In this document: positions 44,100-45,944 of the stretch, one piece after another | Layout of the letters: every line of letters starts with the position of its first letter | Numbering within the stretch: the first letter of the stretch is position 1 | Assembly (NCBI GenBank): GCA_027592755.1 | Contig: JAQCLE010000025.1 | Coordinates: 1-45,944 of the forward strand | Direction: 5' to 3' | Source: Bacteroidota bacterium | GTDB lineage: Bacteria > Bacteroidota > Bacteroidia > Cytophagales > Cyclobacteriaceae | Length of the DNA: 45,944 bases | Notes under the pieces: generated by a model | The model's input: only the letters and a program-made list of their open reading frames with translations | What the model was told of the DNA's origin: nothing | Databases searched by the model: none | Translations under genes and position numbers: made by a program

Positions 44100-45662
44100 C
44101 TATAGCCGGAGCAGTCCTCTACTTTTAGCTTCATTGGATTGGGCAATGTTTATCGCATTGATTATGCTGTCACTTTCCTGGTTTCCAAACCCTGTATAGT
44201 TTAAACCCCCTACGGCCGAGGCTTCCAAGCCAAAAATTGGAGCAAAATTATGTGCAAAAGGGCCTCCTGAAAACCCCCAAATAGCCATTTCAAAATCGTG
44301 GGTTTTTAGTCTGGAGAATAACAGGCTATTTTCCACGCCTTCGAGTTCAACTCCAATTCCGAAATCTACTAAAGCCTGCTTGATGATGAGAGAAGCGGAA
44401 TGGTATTTAGATACCCCAAGTGCATAGGACAGTCTGAATGAAAGAGGATTTCTTTCCATGTCAACCCATTGCTCTCCAACTTTTTCAAACCCATTCCTCT
44501 GTAATATTTTGGCCGCTTCTTCTAAATTTTTGTTATCCATCTCCAGGTCGAAGTTATAATAGATGGAGTCTTTTGGAAATATGGGGCCGACAGTTCTTAC
44601 GCCATAGCTCTGAAGAGCAACGTCGATGATCTCGTGGTATGGAAATATCATCGAAATGGCTTTGCGGACGGGTTTGGTTAACTTCTTCACCCGGGTATTA
44701 AAAGCAATAAATCCAAAGCGGTATAGAAGGGGTTCCAGCAGTACAAAGTCATCGGCACTCAGGTTTTTGAATTCATATGGAGCGACATTTTCAACCACAT
44801 CTATTTCTCCATTTTTCAGTGCAATAAGGGCTACTGCGTCTTCGGGGATAATGTAATAGATGATTTTATCGGGATTTGAGATGGAGGTTAAATACTTTTT
44901 ATCTAAACCAAAACCCCACCAGTCAGGTTGCTTTGTTAATTCAATGAATTGACCAGTTTCAACCCTTGTAACAGCATATTTGGCCGAATGGTTTTTAAGT
45001 CGATCCGTAAACTCTTCAGAATTGAAATATTTGACATAAGTGGAGATTCTGCTATCGGTTGAAAGGTCATTGGAACGTTCGTTAATTTCCTGGATACTTA
45101 CCCCGTCCAGATAGCCATAGGGATCAAATATATGTTTTGGCAGGATATAGAAATCTACAAAAGATGATCTTTGATTGGAGCAAAATCCCTCAACATTTAT
45201 CCTTATGATTTGTTGATCTATAGCGTCTATACGACCGGTGATTATGTCACTAAGATTGAGCCTGATATTTGGAGACGTAACTTCAGGAAGTTTATAAAGC
45301 TTGATTGATAGAATAATATCGTCTTTTGTGATAGAGATCCCGGAATTCCATTTTGCTTTTTTGCTTATCCTAAATGCGAATTGACAAATACCATCTCCCA
45401 AGTCGGTTAATTCAATAAGTTCACCTACTGAGGGCTCAATCTTTAAAGTAAATGGATTGACAATCTCAATTTGTTCATTTGCTTTCAAGGCAACTTCACG
45501 AGCGATAACTGAGGATATAAAAAGAGGATTCAGGTTCTCTGGATTTGATCCTATAGCAATACGAACCTCATTGCTTGAAGAGTATTCCTGTTTGCAATTG
45601 CAGAGGAAACATGTTGCAGTAAATAAGAAATAACGAAGACGCATCAGATGCATCTTAGCCAT
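44100..45662 (-). CDS. ABC transporter substrate-binding lipoprotein, family 5 (truncated by in-frame TAG)
   Basis: A lipobox (FLCNC) follows a short signal. The rest is an SBP_bac_5/DppA-like oligopeptide-binding domain: IGSNPENLNPLF start, FRISKKAKWNSGISITKDD, GEIDVVENVAPYEF and FGFIAFNTRVKKLTKPVRKA. It would deliver peptides or related solutes to an ABC importer; no permease or ATPase is in the window. The frame stops at a TAG after SRGLLRL, then runs on in the same frame for 48 more codons of conserved C-terminus. A single C to T change in a Gln codon (CAG) would explain it. Whether the 520-residue product still folds is unclear. Confidence 0.8.
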   Translation of the reverse strand: MAKMHLMRLRYFLFTATCFLCNCKQEYSSSNEVRIAIGSNPENLNPLFISSVIAREVALKANEQIEIVNPFTLKIEPSVGELIELTDLGDGICQFAFRISKKAKWNSGISITKDDIILSIKLYKLPEVTSPNIRLNLSDIITGRIDAIDQQIIRINVEGFCSNQRSSFVDFYILPKHIFDPYGYLDGVSIQEINERSNDLSTDSRISTYVKYFNSEEFTDRLKNHSAKYAVTRVETGQFIELTKQPDWWGFGLDKKYLTSISNPDKIIYYIIPEDAVALIALKNGEIDVVENVAPYEFKNLSADDFVLLEPLLYRFGFIAFNTRVKKLTKPVRKAISMIFPYHEIIDVALQSYGVRTVGPIFPKDSIYYNFDLEMDNKNLEEAAKILQRNGFEKVGEQWVDMERNPLSFRLSYALGVSKYHSASLIIKQALVDFGIGVELEGVENSLLFSRLKTHDFEMAIWGFSGGPFAHNFAPIFGLEASAVGGLNYTGFGNQESDSIINAINIAQSNEAKSRGLLRL

Positions 45663-45692
45663 AAAGAATTAAAATAAAAAATGATTCTTTGA

Positions 45693-45935
45693 TCAACCAC
45701 CCCCTCCTTCCCAACCTCCTCCACCTCCAAAGTTTATTGAAGTTGGTTTGTAGTCCTTGTAGAGCCTCGAAGAGCTTTTATAAATTTTAACCTCTGATTG
45801 AGGAGCTAACTTATAAGAGCGTAATTGATTTTTTTGAATTGGCGAATGCACTGAAATGCCAAAACTCATTAATAAGATCACAACTATCCGAAAGTCTAAT
45901 TTCAAAAAACGGATAAAATAGCGGAAAAAGTTCAA
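45693..45935 (-). CDS. small secreted glycine-tailed protein, probably incomplete at the window edge
   Basis: An 80-residue frame with a hydrophobic, signal-like N-terminus (LDFRIVVILLMSFGISV) and a C-terminal SINFGGGGGWEGGGG tail. The apparent start is a TTG and the frame is still open to the window end, so the true start may lie outside; an internal Met (LLMSF) would shorten it. It lies upstream of the binding protein on the same strand (30-bp gap). I do not recognise it. The polyglycine tail with a single Trp-Glu is not a standard sorting signal known to me. Confidence 0.45.
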   Translation of the reverse strand: MNFFRYFIRFLKLDFRIVVILLMSFGISVHSPIQKNQLRSYKLAPQSEVKIYKSSSRLYKDYKPTSINFGGGGGWEGGGG

Positions 45936-45944
45936 ACCTTTGAG

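Overview
The window looks like a chromosomal segment of a Bacteroidota bacterium, most likely Cytophagales (Cyclobacteriaceae/Fulvivirga-like). The evidence is a decayed protein with a type IX secretion (T9SS) type A sorting domain, DUF5686, DUF2911 and DUF4369-TlpA lipoproteins, a soluble TonB_C protein, weak ribosome binding sites, and several copies of the Bacteroidota -7 promoter box TAnnTTTG. No rRNA, tRNA, CRISPR array, phage or insertion sequence was seen. Most of the window is ordinary core genome; the unusual material is in the intergenic regions and in three broken genes.

Layout. 0.1-3 kb: a sulfotransferase-like/class IV aminotransferase pair, an orphan helical protein and a DUF2911 protein. 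3-8.3 kb (minus): TlpA lipoprotein, gatB, alaS. 8.4-12.8 kb (plus): M23 peptidase, CapA lipoprotein, MerR regulator, dprA, TonB_C protein. 12.8-14.5 kb: an accessory patch with a C/G-rich inverted repeat, a T9SS cargo pseudogene, a possible tiny membrane ORF and a REP-like repeat cluster. 14.5-16.1 kb (minus): HemJ/CopD-like membrane protein, SCO copper chaperone, lipoprotein cytochrome c, in overlapping order. 16.3-22.5 kb: a small orphan gene, a relic of a second TolC 3' end, then a tripartite RND efflux operon (adaptor, pump, TolC; minus). 22.7-25.4 kb (minus): PlsB-like acyltransferase overlapping gpsA. 25.5-28.5 kb (minus): a MORN-type secreted protein and a PQQ dehydrogenase lipoprotein with an inserted cytochrome c domain. 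28.6-37.7 kb: YdeI-like protein, htpG, metK, class V aminotransferase fold enzyme, Na+/Ca2+ antiporter, rarA, threonine aldolase, OsmC. 37.7-45.9 kb: DUF5686 outer-membrane protein, exonuclease, lipB, manA, YraN, ferritin, an ABC peptide-binding lipoprotein cut short by an in-frame TAG, and a glycine-tailed small protein at the window edge.

Functional links: GpsA makes glycerol-3-phosphate that the overlapping acyltransferase would acylate; HemJ-SCO-cytochrome c points to heme and copper supply for a respiratory oxidase; the PQQ dehydrogenase could feed electrons into cytochrome c. No obviously new defence or secretion system was found. The observations most worth a second look are the sulfotransferase/aminotransferase pair, the inverted REP-like pair with compensatory base changes, the amber-interrupted binding protein, the second TolC 3' end and the multiply broken T9SS gene. 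All functions are assigned by reading motifs, with no database search.
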